Below, piece by piece: positions 8,038 through 18,678 of a DNA stretch of 60,000 bases (its first letter is position 1; the number at the start of each line of letters is the position of its first letter). Below the pieces are notes generated by a model, which made no database searches, was not told where the DNA came from, and worked only from the letters and a program-made list of their open reading frames with translations. A program made the position numbers and the translations under genes. The DNA is from Paenibacillus silvisoli. GTDB taxonomy: Bacteria > Bacillota > Bacilli > Paenibacillales > Paenibacillaceae. The stretch lies in assembly GCF_030866765.1 (NCBI RefSeq), contig NZ_CP133017.1, forward strand, positions 6,222,501 through 6,282,500. Direction: 5' to 3'.

Positions 8038-8067
8038 CTTAGTCGGGGCTGTGGGAGAGCCACTAAG
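8038..8067 (-). promoter_or_regulatory. Structured 5' leader hairpin, candidate L13 leader
   Basis: Close to the predicted transcript start, minus-strand CTTAGT pairs with ACTAAG, and inside it GGCT pairs with AGCC around CTCCCAC. An autoregulatory L13 leader is known upstream of rplM in Firmicutes; position and shape fit, but I did not compare it to a covariance model. Confidence 0.55.
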
Positions 8068-8081
8068 AAAGCACAAGTTAT

Positions 8082-8110
8082 ATTCTACTACACCGAAGAG
8101 ACAAGTGCAA
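8082..8110 (-). promoter_or_regulatory. Sigma-A promoter of rplM-rpsI
   Basis: Minus-strand TTGCAC (8105-8110) and TAGAAT (8082-8087) are 17 bases apart. The predicted 5' untranslated region is about 145 bases and includes the hairpin at 8038-8067. Confidence 0.82.
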
Positions 8111-8155
8111 GTAAATTGTTTGGGCTTTATGCGATGAAAGGACTGGTAAACGAGG

Positions 8156-8896
8156 TTAAAAATCGTAAACGACTTCCCACAAGGTGAGTCCGTGCGACAT
8201 CGCGGTCGGGCCGGCCTGAGCACGGTCCTTCGCCTCCAAGATCCGTTTGAAATCGGAAGCTTGAAGCTTGCCCTCCCCTACCCAAAGCAAGGTGCCCATA
8301 ACGATTCTGACCATATTGTACAGAAAGCCGTCGCCCGTAATGAACAGCTCCAGTTTTCCATCGCCCTCCACCAGCCTCGCATCCAGTATCGTTCGAACAT
8401 GGGACACCTTCGTCGAACGAAGCGATGCAAAGGAAGTGAAATCATGCGTACCGATCAAAGCAGACAGCGCTGCTTGCATTTCCGGTATGCGAAGAGGCAT
8501 GGGATAGTGAAACCGGTAGTTCCGTTCGAATACGTCCGCAAACTTATTCGTGTCGATGGTGTACCGATACGTCTTCTGTCTTGCGTCATAGCTCGCATGA
8601 AACTCAAGCGGAACTTCATCGGCTTTCAAGACGGCAATATCTTCCGGCAGTCTGGCATTGAGCGCTAACGCCCAACGATTGATCGGAATTCGCGAGGCGC
8701 ACTTGAAATTAATCACTTGCCCCCGGGCATGAACGCCGGCATCCGTCCTGCCGGACGCGATAATGTGGACCTTCTCGCCGGTCAGGACATGTATCGCGTG
8801 CACGAGTATGTCCTGTACCGTATTGCCGATCGGCTGGGTCTGAAAGCCGTGATAGGAAGTCCCGACGTAGCTGATTACCATCCGTATGTTCCGCAT
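8156..8896 (-). CDS. truA: tRNA pseudouridine(38-40) synthase TruA
   Basis: The 246-residue enzyme converts uridines 38-40 of the tRNA anticodon arm to pseudouridine. The catalytic Asp lies in ASGRTDAGVHARGQV (about residue 52); DGFLYNMVRIVMGTL near residue 190 is also typical. GGAGG lies 6 bases before the ATG. In Bacillus subtilis three ECF-transporter genes sit between rplQ and truA; here truA is only 119 bases from rplQ and separated by a terminator, so the ECF genes are absent at this site. It must be transcribed by readthrough or from a weak promoter I did not identify. Confidence 0.97.
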   Translation of the reverse strand: MRNIRMVISYVGTSYHGFQTQPIGNTVQDILVHAIHVLTGEKVHIIASGRTDAGVHARGQVINFKCASRIPINRWALALNARLPEDIAVLKADEVPLEFHASYDARQKTYRYTIDTNKFADVFERNYRFHYPMPLRIPEMQAALSALIGTHDFTSFASLRSTKVSHVRTILDARLVEGDGKLELFITGDGFLYNMVRIVMGTLLWVGEGKLQASDFKRILEAKDRAQAGPTAMSHGLTLWEVVYDF

Positions 8897-8932
8897 CCCA
8901 CACCTCCTCTCCGTTTATCGCTAAAGGGCAAC

Positions 8933-8962
8933 AAAAAAAGGTGGCCGCTAGGTCCACCCTTT
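8933..8962 (-). terminator. Terminator after rplQ (end of S10-spc-alpha superoperon)
   Basis: On the minus strand GGTGG (8954-8958) pairs with CCACC (8940-8944), followed by seven T. A second perfect hairpin GCGACAC/GTGTCGC lies just upstream at about 8978-8997. Together they close the superoperon before truA. Confidence 0.87.
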
Positions 8963-9015
8963 CCGAGAAGAAACAACTGCGACACCATAAGTGTCGCAAG
9001 TGCCGTCCCTTCTTT

Positions 9016-9378
9016 CTACGCGCGATCTACCAGTTCCAGGTAAACCATTGGCGCCGCGTCGCCGCGACGAGGACCTAGTTTCAAGATACGCGTATATCCG
9101 CCCGCGCGCTCCGAGTAACGGGTAGCCAGTTCGGAGAACAATTTTTGGATTGCATCCTGCTCACCAAGAGTCTCACGGCGAACGAAAGCTGCAACTTGAC
9201 GACGCGCGTGAAGATCGCCACGCTTAGCAAGCGTGATCAGCTTCTCAGCGATTGGACGAAGCTCTTTCGCTTTCGCCTCAGTCGTTTGAATGCGCTCATA
9301 CAAGAACAAGTCAGTAACGAGATCGCGGAACAATGCTTTCCGGGAGCTAGCGTCACGGCTCAATTTAGAATATGCCAT
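9016..9378 (-). CDS. rplQ: 50S ribosomal protein L17 (bL17)
   Basis: The 120-residue protein begins [20 protein letters not shown], the conserved L17 start, and contains [20 protein letters not shown]. It is the last gene of the alpha operon, 52 bases downstream of rpoA, and is followed by two hairpins including a rho-independent terminator. Confidence 0.98.
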   Translation of the reverse strand: MAYSKLSRDASSRKALFRDLVTDLFLYERIQTTEAKAKELRPIAEKLITLAKRGDLHARRQVAAFVRRETLGEQDAIQKLFSELATRYSERAGGYTRILKLGPRRGDAAPMVYLELVDRA

Positions 9379-9430
9379 CGAAATTTCCCCTCCTTAAAAC
9401 AGTCTAACGACCTTTAGTCTACGCTGCTTA

Positions 9431-10375
9431 TTATTCTTCCATGCGGAGGCCAAGACCGAGTTCTTCAAGCTTCTCTTGAACTTCTTCCAAAGACTTACGA
9501 CCCAGGTTACGCACCTTCATCATGTCTTCTTCCGTTTTCGTGATCAGCTCTTGGACGGTGTTGATTCCTGCACGCTTCAGACAGTTGTAAGAACGTACCG
9601 AGAGATCGAGCTCTTCGATCGTCATCTCCAGTACTTTCTCCTTCTTGTCCTCTTCCTTCTCAACCATGATCTCAGCGTCTTTCGCTTCGTCGGTCAAACC
9701 AACGAACAGATCCAGATGCTCAGTCAAAATTTTGGCGCCGAGGCTAACCGCCTCTTCCGGTCGAATGCTTCCGTCGGTCCAAACTTCAAGTGTGAGCTTA
9801 TCGTAGTTGGTCACTTGGCCAACACGAGTGTTCTCAACCGTGTAGTTAACACGAGTAATCGGTGTGTAGATCGAATCAACCGGGATGACGCCGATTGGCT
9901 GATCTTCCCGTTTGTTACGATCTGCTTGCACATAACCGCGTCCGCGGTTTGCAAATACCCGCATATGGAGCCGCGCACCGGAGGCCAGCGTCGCGATATG
10001 AAGATCAGGGCTTAAAATCTCGACATCGCTGTCTGCGCGAATATCGCCAGCCGTCACGTTGCCTTCGCCTTCCGCATCAATTTCCAATACCTTCTCTTCG
10101 TCGGAATGGATTTTTAGCGAGAGGCCTTTGAGATTCAGGATGATTTCGGTTACGTCCTCCATCACACCTGGAACCGTAGAGAACTCATGAAGAACACCGT
10201 CGATTTGAACAGAGGTTACCGCTGCACCAGGCAGCGACGACAACAGAATCCTCCGAAGGGAATTCCCAAGCGTCGCTCCGTATCCGCGTTCAAGCGGTTC
10301 TACAACGAACCGTCCGTACGTGCCATCCTCGTTAAGTTCTACGGTTTCGATTTTCGGCTTTTCGATCTCAATCAC
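9431..10375 (-). CDS. rpoA: DNA-directed RNA polymerase subunit alpha
   Basis: The 314-residue protein has the N-terminal dimerisation domain (about 1-230, [14 protein letters not shown]) and the C-terminal domain with helix-hairpin-helix ([28 protein letters not shown]) that contacts UP elements and regulators. The start is GTG with GGAGG 9 bases upstream. A 126-base AT-rich gap precedes it after rpsK, longer than most gaps here, and it could hold an extra weak promoter. Confidence 0.98.
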   Translation of the reverse strand: MIEIEKPKIETVELNEDGTYGRFVVEPLERGYGATLGNSLRRILLSSLPGAAVTSVQIDGVLHEFSTVPGVMEDVTEIILNLKGLSLKIHSDEEKVLEIDAEGEGNVTAGDIRADSDVEILSPDLHIATLASGARLHMRVFANRGRGYVQADRNKREDQPIGVIPVDSIYTPITRVNYTVENTRVGQVTNYDKLTLEVWTDGSIRPEEAVSLGAKILTEHLDLFVGLTDEAKDAEIMVEKEEDKKEKVLEMTIEELDLSVRSYNCLKRAGINTVQELITKTEEDMMKVRNLGRKSLEEVQEKLEELGLGLRMEE

Positions 10376-10501
10376 TAATAGTACCCTCCCTCAAAACGTC
10401 GCTCCGTTACCATTATCGCGTATGCAGTCAAATCATGTAGTATGGCAAACCTTCACAACCATTATTCACAAGTTGCAGTAATTTGATACCACAAAAATTG
10501 A

Positions 10502-10897
10502 CTATACGCGACGACGTTTTGGCGGGCGGCATCCGTTATGCGGAACTGGAGTAACGTCTTTAATAAGGTTAACTTCCAGACCTGCGGCTTGAAGCGAACG
10601 GATTGCTGCTTCGCGGCCTGCGCCAGGACCTTTAACCATTACTTCGACAGTTTTCATGCCATGCTCCATAGCCGCTTTAGCTGCGGATTCAGCAGCCATT
10701 TGTGCCGCGAACGGCGTGCTCTTACGGGAACCTTTAAAGCCGAGGTTACCCGAGCTTGCCCAAGAAATCGCGTTACCGTGCGGATCTGTAATCGTAACGA
10801 TCGTATTGTTGAATGTCGAGCGGATGTGCGCTACGCCACTGTCAACATTTTTACGGTCACGACGTTTCGTACGTACCACTTTTTTTGGTTTAGCCAT
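10502..10897 (-). CDS. rpsK: 30S ribosomal protein S11 (uS11)
   Basis: The 131-residue protein contains [20 protein letters not shown] and [17 protein letters not shown], and ends [13 protein letters not shown], all diagnostic of S11 in the 30S platform. It lies 19 bases after rpsM in the alpha operon. Confidence 0.98.
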   Translation of the reverse strand: MAKPKKVVRTKRRDRKNVDSGVAHIRSTFNNTIVTITDPHGNAISWASSGNLGFKGSRKSTPFAAQMAAESAAKAAMEHGMKTVEVMVKGPGAGREAAIRSLQAAGLEVNLIKDVTPVPHNGCRPPKRRRV

Positions 10898-10916
10898 GTT
10901 CGGTTATCCCTCCTTC

Positions 10917-11285
10917 TTATTTCTTCTTGTTCGCTACAGTCCGGCGAGGACCTTTACGCGTACGAGCATTTGTTTTCGTGCGTTGACCACGAACCGGAAG
11001 ACCACGACGGTGACGAACACCACGGTAGCAGCCGATCTCGATCAGACGTTTGATGTTAAGCGAGATTTCACGACGAAGGTCGCCCTCTACTTTAACCGTT
11101 TTATCGATTGTTTCGCGCAGTTGGCTGACTTCGTCTTCGGTCAGATCGCGAACGCGAGTATTTTCGTTAATACCAGTCGCGGCCAGGATTTTATTAGCAG
11201 TAGTTCTGCCAATACCGAAGATGTACGTCAGAGCGATGACAACGCGCTTATCACGCGGTAAGTCTACACCAGCAATACGTGCCAT
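10917..11285 (-). CDS. rpsM: 30S ribosomal protein S13 (uS13)
   Basis: The 122-residue protein begins [20 protein letters not shown] and has the conserved [19 protein letters not shown] tail that contacts tRNA in the P site and forms intersubunit bridges. It follows rpmJ by 17 bases. Confidence 0.98.
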   Translation of the reverse strand: MARIAGVDLPRDKRVVIALTYIFGIGRTTANKILAATGINENTRVRDLTEDEVSQLRETIDKTVKVEGDLRREISLNIKRLIEIGCYRGVRHRRGLPVRGQRTKTNARTRKGPRRTVANKKK

Positions 11286-11302
11286 GTACCGTTATCCCTC
11301 CT

Positions 11303-11467
<165 letters not shown>

Positions 11468-11683
11468 CTACTTCCGATAGGTAATGCGTCCTCTAGACAA
11501 ATCATAAGGCGACAATTGAATGACTACTTTGTCCCCCGTCAGAATGCGGATGAAATGCATTCTGAGCTTGCCCGATACATGAGCGAGGATCTGGTGTCCA
11601 TTCTCAAGCTCAACCTTGAACATGGCGTTAGGTAGTGGTTCGATGACCGTACCTTCGACTTCAATGACGTCTTCTTTGGCCAT
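11468..11683 (-). CDS. infA: Translation initiation factor IF-1
   Basis: The 71-residue single OB-fold protein begins [15 protein letters not shown] and has [19 protein letters not shown] and [10 protein letters not shown], matching IF-1. It binds the A site of the 30S subunit during initiation. The start at 11683 has AAGGAG 7 bases upstream; an ATG two codons earlier overlaps that site. Its start lies 2 bases after the KOW-protein stop, suggesting translational coupling. Confidence 0.97.
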   Translation of the reverse strand: MAKEDVIEVEGTVIEPLPNAMFKVELENGHQILAHVSGKLRMHFIRILTGDKVVIQLSPYDLSRGRITYRK

Positions 11684-11685
11684 AG

Positions 11686-11976
11686 TCATTCTCCTTTCCC
11701 TTGCACAGCCTTCTGAATAGCATAACGCAGCTTTGCGTTAGTAACACGGCCGGTTTCCCGCATGCTGTCAGCCACTTCAGGACTGACGACCGGTTGCATC
11801 AGAAGATGCAGTACGTTCTTCTTCTTCGATTGATCGAAGCGCCGCTTGTCACCGTCTGCTACTAGTACGAAACGCTCATCCAAAACCTGGACGATTACGG
11901 CGTATGAGCCTTCGTCTTTTCCTCTTAGCACCTTCACTACGCGGCCGATCTCCGGCATATATTCCAATGCACTCAA
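11686..11976 (-). CDS. KOW-domain RNA-binding protein (L14e/YbzG-like)
   Basis: The 96-residue protein has an N-terminal KOW segment ([21 protein letters not shown]) and a basic C-terminal half ([29 protein letters not shown]). This resembles the small L14e-type protein encoded between map and infA in Bacillus and Paenibacillus, probably ribosome-associated but without an assigned role. I chose the TTG at 11976 because it overlaps the map stop (TTGA) and GGGAG is 8 bases upstream; an internal ATG seven codons later is the alternative. Confidence 0.82.
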   Translation of the reverse strand: MSALEYMPEIGRVVKVLRGKDEGSYAVIVQVLDERFVLVADGDKRRFDQSKKKNVLHLLMQPVVSPEVADSMRETGRVTNAKLRYAIQKAVQGKGE

Positions 11977-12734
11977 CCTGCCTGCTCCCTGGATAGGGTT
12001 AAAATTTCGCAGCCATCCGCCGTGACGGCAACCGTGTGCTCGAAGTGAGCGCACCAGCTGTTGTCCTGCGTAACGACTGTCCAATCGTCCACCAGTGTAC
12101 GCACATATCGCTCGCCGATGTTGACCATCGGCTCAATCGCCAGCACCATTCCTGGTTTTAGACGAGGTCCGCGATCGGGTAGTCCATAGTTCGGAATTTG
12201 CGGTTCTTCGTGCAGATCTGCACCAATGCCATGCCCCACAAAATCGCGAACGACGGAAAAACCAGCAGCTTCAATCACTTGTTGAATCGCATGCGAGATG
12301 GTAAACAAACGAACATCCGGCTTCACGAGTTCGAGCCCTGCATAAAGCGACTGTTCTGTAATGTCGAGCAGCCGCTGGGACTCTTCACTAATATTCCCTA
12401 CACCGTAGGTCCAGGCGGAATCGCCGTGGTAGCCTTGATACTGTGCACCGATATCAATGCTGATGATGTCGCCATCGTTCAGCTTGCGTGATCCTGGAAT
12501 GCCGTGAACCAGCTCATTGTTAACAGAAGCGCAGATGCTGGCAGGAAACTGATTGTACCCTTTGAAAGAAGGTATCGCGTCCTGACTGCGAATGTACGAT
12601 TCAGCAATATCGTCCAACTCTTTGGTCGTAATACCGGGACGAATAGCTTGCTTGAGCAAGCGATGCGTATCCGATACAATTCGGCCAGCTATTCTCATAA
12701 GTTGCAATTCCGCTTCGGACTTGCAAATGATCAT
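11973..12734 (-). CDS. map: Type I methionine aminopeptidase
   Basis: The 253-residue enzyme removes N-terminal Met from new proteins. Metal ligands are visible: Asp in SIDIGAQ, Asp in GYHGDSAW, His in FVGHGIG, Glu in AIEPMV and Glu in HFEHTVAV. Its ATG overlaps the adk stop (ATGA) and its stop overlaps the start of the KOW protein, so adk-map-KOW-infA are tightly coupled. Confidence 0.97.
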   Translation of the reverse strand: MIICKSEAELQLMRIAGRIVSDTHRLLKQAIRPGITTKELDDIAESYIRSQDAIPSFKGYNQFPASICASVNNELVHGIPGSRKLNDGDIISIDIGAQYQGYHGDSAWTYGVGNISEESQRLLDITEQSLYAGLELVKPDVRLFTISHAIQQVIEAAGFSVVRDFVGHGIGADLHEEPQIPNYGLPDRGPRLKPGMVLAIEPMVNIGERYVRTLVDDWTVVTQDNSWCAHFEHTVAVTADGCEILTLSREQAG

Positions 12735-13384
12735 TCTGCTTTTCCCCGCAGGCAGCTAACGATGTCAGCTGTAACCTCGTCGATTTCTTTCTCGCCGTCT
12801 ACTTCGCGCAAAACCGCTTTGCTCGAGTAGTAATCGAGCAATGGAGCCGTTTTGGAGATGTATTCGTCAAGACGCGTGCCTACTTTTGCTTCCGTATCGT
12901 CTGACCGCTGATACAGCTCGCCGCCGCATTTATCACAAACGCCTTCTTGCTTCGGCGGGTTGAACATGACATGGTAAGTGGAGCCGCATGCTTTACAAAT
13001 GCGACGACCGGTCAGACGCGCAAGCAGCAGACCGCGGTCAACCTTCAAGTTAACAACGTGATCGATACTGCGTCCCATTTCAGCCAACATCCCGTCCAGC
13101 GCTTCGGCTTGCTGCAGCGTACGAGGAAATCCATCAAGCAGGAAGCCGTCGTTGCAATCCTCTTGCGCCAGGCGATCACGAACGATGCCGTTCGTAATTT
13201 CATCGGGAACAAGCAAACCTTGATCCACGAATTCTTTCGCCTTTTGACCAAGCGGCGTGCCTTGCTTCATTGCCAGACGGAAAGCATCGCCAGTCGAAAT
13301 GTGCGGCACTTTGAAAGTGTCCACGATCCGTTCCGCCTGTGTGCCTTTGCCAGCGCCCGGAGGGCCCATGAATAAGATGTTCAT
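12731..13384 (-). CDS. adk: Adenylate kinase
   Basis: The 217-residue enzyme interconverts ATP plus AMP and two ADP. It begins [20 protein letters not shown] with the P-loop, has DGFPRT, and its LID holds a four-cysteine zinc site (CKACGSTYH and CDKCGGELY) typical of Gram-positive adenylate kinases. The ATG at 13384 has GAGG 9 bases upstream. It lies downstream of secY across an 88-base gap filled by a long hairpin. Confidence 0.97.
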   Translation of the reverse strand: MNILFMGPPGAGKGTQAERIVDTFKVPHISTGDAFRLAMKQGTPLGQKAKEFVDQGLLVPDEITNGIVRDRLAQEDCNDGFLLDGFPRTLQQAEALDGMLAEMGRSIDHVVNLKVDRGLLLARLTGRRICKACGSTYHVMFNPPKQEGVCDKCGGELYQRSDDTEAKVGTRLDEYISKTAPLLDYYSSKAVLREVDGEKEIDEVTADIVSCLRGKAE

Positions 13385-13408
13385 TAGCGTGTTCCTCGCT
13401 TTAAACAT

Positions 13409-13471
13409 AATAGGTCCGGCCGGGTCCCTGCACATGGTAAGATGTGCGGAAGGCCCGCCCCCGAACCTATT
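13409..13471 (-). other. Long imperfect stem-loop filling the secY-adk gap
   Basis: AATAGGTCCGG (13409-13419) pairs with CCGAACCTATT (13461-13471). An inner perfect stem GCACAT (13430-13435) pairs with ATGTGC (13441-13446). No T tract follows on the minus strand, so it looks more like an attenuator, processing or stability element than a complete terminator. Confidence 0.6.
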
Positions 13472-13472
13472 G

Positions 13473-14771
13473 TTATTTATTGATAAACCCTTTGTAGTGG
13501 CGCTTGATCAATTGCGTCTCGATTTGCTTCATCGTATCCAGTGCAACACCGATGACGATGAGCAGCGAGGTTCCGCCGAGCTTCACATCACGAGGCAAAT
13601 CAGCGAGCGTGCCGAACAGTACCGGCAAGATCGAGATGAGCGACAGGAAAATCGCTCCGCTGAGTGTGATCCGCGACATGACGCGCGTAATGTAGGAGGA
13701 TGTTGGCTTACCTGGACGAATGCCCGGGATATAACCGCCATTCTTCTTCATTTGATCGGCCATCTGCACCGGATTGATTTGCACGAACGTGTAGAAGAAC
13801 GTGAAAGCAATAATCAGAATTACGTACAACACCATGCCAAGCGGCTTGTCGTAGTACATATGAGTCTGAACCCATTTAGCCCAAGCGTGCGTCGACCAGA
13901 AGTTCGCGATCGTAACCGGGAACATCAGGAGCGATACCGCGAAGATAACCGGGATAACGCCTGCACCGTTAACTTTCAGCGGAATGTGAGTCGATTGACC
14001 ACCGTACATTTTCCGGCCTACAACACGTTTTGCGTATTGCACCGGAATCTTCCGAATTCCTTGCTGTACAAAGATAACGCCGACGATAATCGCGATAATC
14101 GCGACTACGATCAGGATTACCTTAATAATGTTAAGGAAAAGGTTGCTTGCATCTACAAATTCCTGTGTGTAAATGGAACGAATGTGCGAAGGAATCGCAG
14201 CAACGATACCGGCAAAGATCAGGACCGAAATCCCGTTGCCGATGCCTCTCTCCGTGATTTGCTCGCCGAGCCACATGAGGAAGGCCGTTCCCGCCGTTAG
14301 GATTATAGCAATCATAACATAATCCGTAAACGTCGCATCAGGAATCATATTGTATTGGTAGTTCCGATTGAAGCCAATCGCCGTACCGAAGCCTTGGACC
14401 AAACCAAGAATAATTGTACCGTAGCGAGTGATTTGAGCAAGCTTCCGTTTACCGTTCTCGCCTTCCTTCGCCCATTCGGCGAATTTAGGAATTACATCCA
14501 TCGACAACAGCTGAACGATAATCGAGGAAGTAATGTAAGGCATGATCCCGATCGCGAATATCGAGAACTGGAACAGTGCCCCACCGGAAAACGTGTTTAG
14601 CAAACCAAATAACTCAGAACCGGCCTGATCTGTCGCCGTGAATACATCTTTGTTGACGCCCGGTACCGGTATAAAGGAACCGATCCGATACACCAACAGG
14701 ATGAACAACGTGAACAGGATCCGTTTGCGCAGGTCTTCCACTTTCCAGATGTTGGACACGGTCTTGAACAA
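13473..14771 (-). CDS. secY: Protein translocase channel subunit SecY
   Basis: The 432-residue membrane protein has about ten hydrophobic segments and the family motifs [25 protein letters not shown] (plug region) and the conserved C-terminal region. It forms the SecYEG pore in the cytoplasmic membrane. The start is TTG, immediately after the rplO stop, with GAGGTGATC upstream. secE lies 26 kb away in this window. Confidence 0.98.
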   Translation of the reverse strand: MFKTVSNIWKVEDLRKRILFTLFILLVYRIGSFIPVPGVNKDVFTATDQAGSELFGLLNTFSGGALFQFSIFAIGIMPYITSSIIVQLLSMDVIPKFAEWAKEGENGKRKLAQITRYGTIILGLVQGFGTAIGFNRNYQYNMIPDATFTDYVMIAIILTAGTAFLMWLGEQITERGIGNGISVLIFAGIVAAIPSHIRSIYTQEFVDASNLFLNIIKVILIVVAIIAIIVGVIFVQQGIRKIPVQYAKRVVGRKMYGGQSTHIPLKVNGAGVIPVIFAVSLLMFPVTIANFWSTHAWAKWVQTHMYYDKPLGMVLYVILIIAFTFFYTFVQINPVQMADQMKKNGGYIPGIRPGKPTSSYITRVMSRITLSGAIFLSLISILPVLFGTLADLPRDVKLGGTSLLIVIGVALDTMKQIETQLIKRHYKGFINK

Positions 14772-15212
14772 TTAGATCACCTCGGTTTTACCGCCGGCAG
14801 CCTGGATTTTCTCTACCGCAGATTGAGAGAACTTGCTTGCTTTCACCGTCAGTTGAACTGTGATTTCGCCGTTACCCAAGATCTTGATTCCGCTCTGTGG
14901 GTTTTTGACGATACCTTGCTCAAGCAGTAGCTCAGGTGTTACTTCTGTGCCAGCTGCAAAGCTGTTCAACTCATCGATGTTAACAATCGCATACTCTTTA
15001 CGGAACGGGTTATTGAAGCCGCGTTTAGGCAAACGACGGTACAATGGGTTTTGTCCGCCCTCGAATCCTGGGCGAACGCCGCCGCCGGAACGAGCATTTT
15101 GACCTTTGTGACCACGACCGGCAGTTTTACCGTTGCCGCTACCGATACCGCGGCCTTTACGGAAACCCTCTTTACGAGAACCCGGTGCTGGAGAAAGTTC
15201 ATGCAATTTCAT
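14772..15212 (-). CDS. rplO: 50S ribosomal protein L15 (uL15)
   Basis: The 146-residue protein begins [20 protein letters not shown] and contains the glycine-rich [20 protein letters not shown] segment typical of L15. AAGGAGG lies 11 bases before the ATG at 15212; the frame extends upstream without a supporting site. secY starts directly at its stop. Confidence 0.97.
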   Translation of the reverse strand: MKLHELSPAPGSRKEGFRKGRGIGSGNGKTAGRGHKGQNARSGGGVRPGFEGGQNPLYRRLPKRGFNNPFRKEYAIVNIDELNSFAAGTEVTPELLLEQGIVKNPQSGIKILGNGEITVQLTVKASKFSQSAVEKIQAAGGKTEVI

Positions 15213-15332
15213 CGTGCGTTGCACCTCCTTATGGTTTTGCGCTGCTTTCTGTACGAGTTCGGCCTTTCGATCGGCTAAACTCGTCTTGGAAAGCACACTT
15301 GTTGAAGCGATCTATCTGGTTGAAGCCATTAA

Positions 15333-15518
15333 TTAAGCTTGCACTTCTTCCACTTTTACCAAGTGGCTGACATGAGTAATCATGCCACGGATAGCCGGGC
15401 TGTCGCTGTGGACAACCGATTGACGAATTTTGCGAAGACCGAGCGTAGCAACAGTCGCACGCTGTTTCTCGTTACGACCGATCAGGCTGCGAACGAGGGT
15501 GATTTGCAATTTTGCCAT
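15333..15518 (-). CDS. rpmD: 50S ribosomal protein L30 (uL30)
   Basis: The 61-residue protein [20 protein letters not shown]...[20 protein letters not shown] is a standard short bacterial L30. The start at 15518 was chosen by homology and the preceding GGAG. A 120-base gap with no clear feature separates it from rplO. Confidence 0.97.
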   Translation of the reverse strand: MAKLQITLVRSLIGRNEKQRATVATLGLRKIRQSVVHSDSPAIRGMITHVSHLVKVEEVQA

Positions 15519-15531
15519 CGTATTCTCCTCC

Positions 15532-16029
15532 TTAGCCCAAAAGCTCTTTAACGGTTTTGCCACGAAGTTTAGCAACGTCCTCGGCACGTTTCAGACGGGA
15601 AAGTCCTTCGAGTGTCGCGTTAACCATATTCATGGAGTTAGAAGAACCAAGCGATTTGGTCAGAATGTCGCCCACACCTGCAAGCTCAAGAACGGCACGA
15701 ACCGGACCGCCTGCAATTACTCCAGTACCTTCAGAAGCTGGCTTAAGCAATACGCGGCCAGCGCCGAAGTGACCAAGCACTTGATGTGGAATTGTTGTTT
15801 TTACGAGTGGTACATGGATCAGGTTTTTCTTCGCATCTTCGATACCTTTGCGGATTGCATCAGGTACCTCGCCAGCTTTACCGATCCCTGCGCCAACATA
15901 TCCTTTACCGTCACCGACAACTACCAGAGCGCTGAAGCTGAAACGGCGTCCGCCTTTTACTACTTTCGCTACACGGTTGATTTGAACTACTTTTTCAGTT
16001 AGTTCCAACGTATTTGGATCGATACGCAA
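15532..16029 (-). CDS. rpsE: 30S ribosomal protein S5 (uS5)
   Basis: The 165-residue protein has the N-terminal double-stranded-RNA-binding region ([20 protein letters not shown]) and the C-terminal part with [15 protein letters not shown] and [16 protein letters not shown]5 shapes decoding fidelity and the mRNA entry site. It sits between rplR and rpmD with 13-base spacing to the latter. Confidence 0.98.
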   Translation of the reverse strand: MRIDPNTLELTEKVVQINRVAKVVKGGRRFSFSALVVVGDGKGYVGAGIGKAGEVPDAIRKGIEDAKKNLIHVPLVKTTIPHQVLGHFGAGRVLLKPASEGTGVIAGGPVRAVLELAGVGDILTKSLGSSNSMNMVNATLEGLSRLKRAEDVAKLRGKTVKELLG

Positions 16030-16060
16030 GTCGACTTACCTCCTTCATAAGTATTATCGA

Positions 16061-16429
16061 TTAGAATTCAAGTCCTGCTTCGCGGGCTGCATCAGCCAAT
16101 GCTTGAATTCTGCCATGGTACAAGTAACCTCCGCGGTCGAAAACCACTTGGTCTACGCCTTTCGCTTTAGCGCGAACTGCGATGACTTCGCCGATTTTTT
16201 TCGCTGCCTCGATGTTACCGCCGTTGCTGATTTGCTCTGCGATTTCTTTGTCAAGCGTGGACGCAGATGCGACCGTTACGCCTTGAACATCGTCAATCAG
16301 TTGAGCGTAGATGTGCTTGGAGGAACGGAATACAGAGAGACGCGGACGCTGCGTAGTTCCGTTGATTTTCTTACGCACACGCAGGTGACGTTTGAGACGC
16401 GCTTTGTTTTTATCGCCTTTTGTAATCAT
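16061..16429 (-). CDS. rplR: 50S ribosomal protein L18 (uL18)
   Basis: The 122-residue 5S rRNA-binding protein has [34 protein letters not shown] and the C-terminal [20 protein letters not shown]. The order rplF-rplR-rpsE is standard for the spc operon. Confidence 0.98.
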   Translation of the reverse strand: MITKGDKNKARLKRHLRVRKKINGTTQRPRLSVFRSSKHIYAQLIDDVQGVTVASASTLDKEIAEQISNGGNIEAAKKIGEVIAVRAKAKGVDQVVFDRGGYLYHGRIQALADAAREAGLEF

Positions 16430-16494
16430 TCGTTGTACACTCCTTTCCTTGTGTCCTTATGAAGCTATCCGATCAAGCAGCTTTAAGCGGCTGC

Positions 16495-17037
16495 TTATTT
16501 CTTCTTACCGGCTTTACCTTCTTTACGAAGGATACGCTCGCCTTCGTACTTGATACCTTTGCCTTTATACGGCTCTGGCTCACGTACGGAACGGATTTTC
16601 GCAGCAGTTGCACCAACGAGTTCTTTGTCGATGCCTTTTACGATGATCTTCGTGTTCGAAGGAACTTCGAACTCGATGCCGCTCTCAGGCGTAATTTCAA
16701 CCGGGTGCGAGTAACCAACGTTAAGTACGATTTTCTCGCCGGATTTGTTTGCACGGTAACCAACGCCTACAAGCTCAAGGTTTCTTACAAAACCTTCAGT
16801 TACACCGCTAACCATGTTTGCGATGATGCTGCGAGTTGTACCGTGCAGGGAACGATGCAATTTATTATCGGAAGGACGCTCAATTGTAATCACGCTGTCA
16901 GCGACAACCACTTTCATATCTTTGTGGATTGCGCGGCTAAGCGTACCTTTAGGTCCTTTGATTGTGATAAAGCTGTTGTCCAAGTCGATGTTTACGCCAC
17001 CTGGAACTTGGATCGGTTTACGGCCAATACGAGACAT
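16495..17037 (-). CDS. rplF: 50S ribosomal protein L6 (uL6)
   Basis: The 180-residue protein begins [17 protein letters not shown] and carries two L6 repeats, with [22 protein letters not shown] in the second and a lysine-rich end. It sits near the sarcin-ricin loop of the 50S subunit. Confidence 0.98.
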   Translation of the reverse strand: MSRIGRKPIQVPGGVNIDLDNSFITIKGPKGTLSRAIHKDMKVVVADSVITIERPSDNKLHRSLHGTTRSIIANMVSGVTEGFVRNLELVGVGYRANKSGEKIVLNVGYSHPVEITPESGIEFEVPSNTKIIVKGIDKELVGATAAKIRSVREPEPYKGKGIKYEGERILRKEGKAGKKK

Positions 17038-17067
17038 TGTTACACCTCCAATCGTTGTGACAGTTAA

Positions 17068-17466
17068 TTACCAAACGTAGCAGACGACTTCGCCGCCGGA
17101 CTTAGCTTGGCGTGCTTCTTTATCAGTCATAATACCTTGGGATGTGGAAATGATCGCCATTCCCAGACCACCAAGTACGCGAGGCACTTCAGTGCTCTTC
17201 GTGTAAACGCGTAGACCCGGCTTGCTGATGCGTTTCAGCCCCGTAATTACACGCTCTTGGTTCGGGCCGTATTTCAAGAAAATACGGATAATCCCTTGTT
17301 TGTTATCTTCGATATACTCGGCATCGCGGATAAAGCCCTCGCGTTTCAAAATTTCAGCGATTTGCTTCTTCACTTTCGAAGCAGGCATTTCTACGGTCTC
17401 ATGACGCACAACGTTTGCGTTGCGAATGCGTGTAAGCATATCTGCGATCGGATCAGACATAACCAT
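17068..17466 (-). CDS. rpsH: 30S ribosomal protein S8 (uS8)
   Basis: The 132-residue protein has [14 protein letters not shown] and the C-terminal [14 protein letters not shown] and GGEVVCYVW, diagnostic of S8. AGGAGG lies 8 bases before the ATG at 17466; a second ATG two codons later is possible but less well spaced. Confidence 0.97.
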   Translation of the reverse strand: MVMSDPIADMLTRIRNANVVRHETVEMPASKVKKQIAEILKREGFIRDAEYIEDNKQGIIRIFLKYGPNQERVITGLKRISKPGLRVYTKSTEVPRVLGGLGMAIISTSQGIMTDKEARQAKSGGEVVCYVW

Positions 17467-17496
17467 TGTGTAAACCTCCTTCCCGAACTAGGCTGA

Positions 17497-17682
17497 TTAC
17501 CAGCTTGCTTTTTTAACGCCAGGAATCTGGCCTTTGTATGCTAATTCACGGAAACAAATCCGGCAAATTTTAAACTTTTGCAAAACGGAATGCGGACGGC
17601 CGCAACGTTCGCAGCGTGTGTAAGCCTGCACTTTGAATTTAGGAGCACGTTGCTGCTTAACCTTCATCGAAGTTTTTGCCAC
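17497..17682 (-). CDS. rpsN: 30S ribosomal protein S14 type Z (uS14, zinc-binding)
   Basis: The 61-residue short form has two CxxC pairs, CERCGRPH and CRICFREL, which bind zinc, and ends [11 protein letters not shown]. This zinc form is the main S14 of Firmicutes; the long zinc-free paralogue is not in this window. Confidence 0.98.
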   Translation of the reverse strand: MAKTSMKVKQQRAPKFKVQAYTRCERCGRPHSVLQKFKICRICFRELAYKGQIPGVKKASW

Positions 17683-17704
17683 TTGGTATTACACCTCCTG
17701 TGGA

Positions 17705-18247
17705 TTACTTCGTAAACGGCATGCCCAGTTGGGTCAGCAGTTCACGAGCTTCTTCGTCCGATTTTGCCGTCGTGACGATGACGACGTCCATACCGCGCAC
17801 TTTATCTACTTTATCATACTCGATCTCCGGGAAGATCAGCTGCTCTTTCAAGCCGAGTGTGTAGTTACCACGACCGTCGAACGCTTTGTTCGATACGCCG
17901 CGGAAGTCACGTACGCGTGGAAGTGTGACATTGAACAGTTTATCAAGGAAGTAGTACATACGCTCGCCGCGCAGTGTTACTTTAACCCCGATCGGCATGT
18001 TCTCGCGAAGTTTGAAACCAGCGATCGATTTCTTCGAGCGAGTTACAACCGGCTTTTGACCAGCGATCAAACGCATGTCTTCAACAGCAGCATCAAGTAC
18101 TTTCGAGTTTGCAACGGCTTCACCAACACCCATGTTGATAACAACCTTCTCGATCTTAGGCACTTGCATTACTGTTGTATAGTTGAACTTCTGCATAAGA
18201 GCAGGAGTGATTTCATTCAGGAAACGATCCTTCATTCTTGCTGCCAT
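17705..18247 (-). CDS. rplE: 50S ribosomal protein L5 (uL5)
   Basis: The 180-residue 5S rRNA-binding protein has the L5 core ([28 protein letters not shown]) and [20 protein letters not shown] near the end. AGGAGG lies 10 bases before the ATG. Confidence 0.98.
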   Translation of the reverse strand: MAARMKDRFLNEITPALMQKFNYTTVMQVPKIEKVVINMGVGEAVANSKVLDAAVEDMRLIAGQKPVVTRSKKSIAGFKLRENMPIGVKVTLRGERMYYFLDKLFNVTLPRVRDFRGVSNKAFDGRGNYTLGLKEQLIFPEIEYDKVDKVRGMDVVIVTTAKSDEEARELLTQLGMPFTK

Positions 18248-18278
18248 GTAACGTGGTCCTCCTTTCCGTTTCGGTCAA

Positions 18279-18632
18279 TTAATCAATTACCTCGCCGGAT
18301 TTTTTCGCGATCCGGACTTTTTTACCGTTATCCAGCACTTTGTAGCCGATCCGAGTTACTTTACCGCTCTTCGGATCGATGTGCATAACGTTGGAAACAT
18401 GAATCGCCGCTTCTTGCTCGATAATGCCGCCTTGCGGATTAGCCTGCGAAGGACGAGTATGTTTCTTCACCATATTGACGCCTTCGACGAGTACGCGGTT
18501 TTGGCGCGGATAAGCGGCAATTACGCGGCCTTTTTTGCCTTTGTCTTTACCGGTAATGACCATAACCGTATCGTCTTTCTTAACGTGCAATTTGTTGTTG
18601 TGGGATTCCAACACTTTTTTCAACCGTGGCAT
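18279..18632 (-). CDS. rplX: 50S ribosomal protein L24 (uL24)
   Basis: The 117-residue KOW-domain protein has [20 protein letters not shown] and [18 protein letters not shown], typical of L24, an assembly initiator for the 50S subunit. It follows rplN in the spc operon. Confidence 0.98.
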   Translation of the reverse strand: MPRLKKVLESHNNKLHVKKDDTVMVITGKDKGKKGRVIAAYPRQNRVLVEGVNMVKKHTRPSQANPQGGIIEQEAAIHVSNVMHIDPKSGKVTRIGYKVLDNGKKVRIAKKSGEVID

Positions 18633-18678
18633 GAGTTACACCTCCTGCGTTCCATGCGCGGAATGCGCAAAGTACTTA

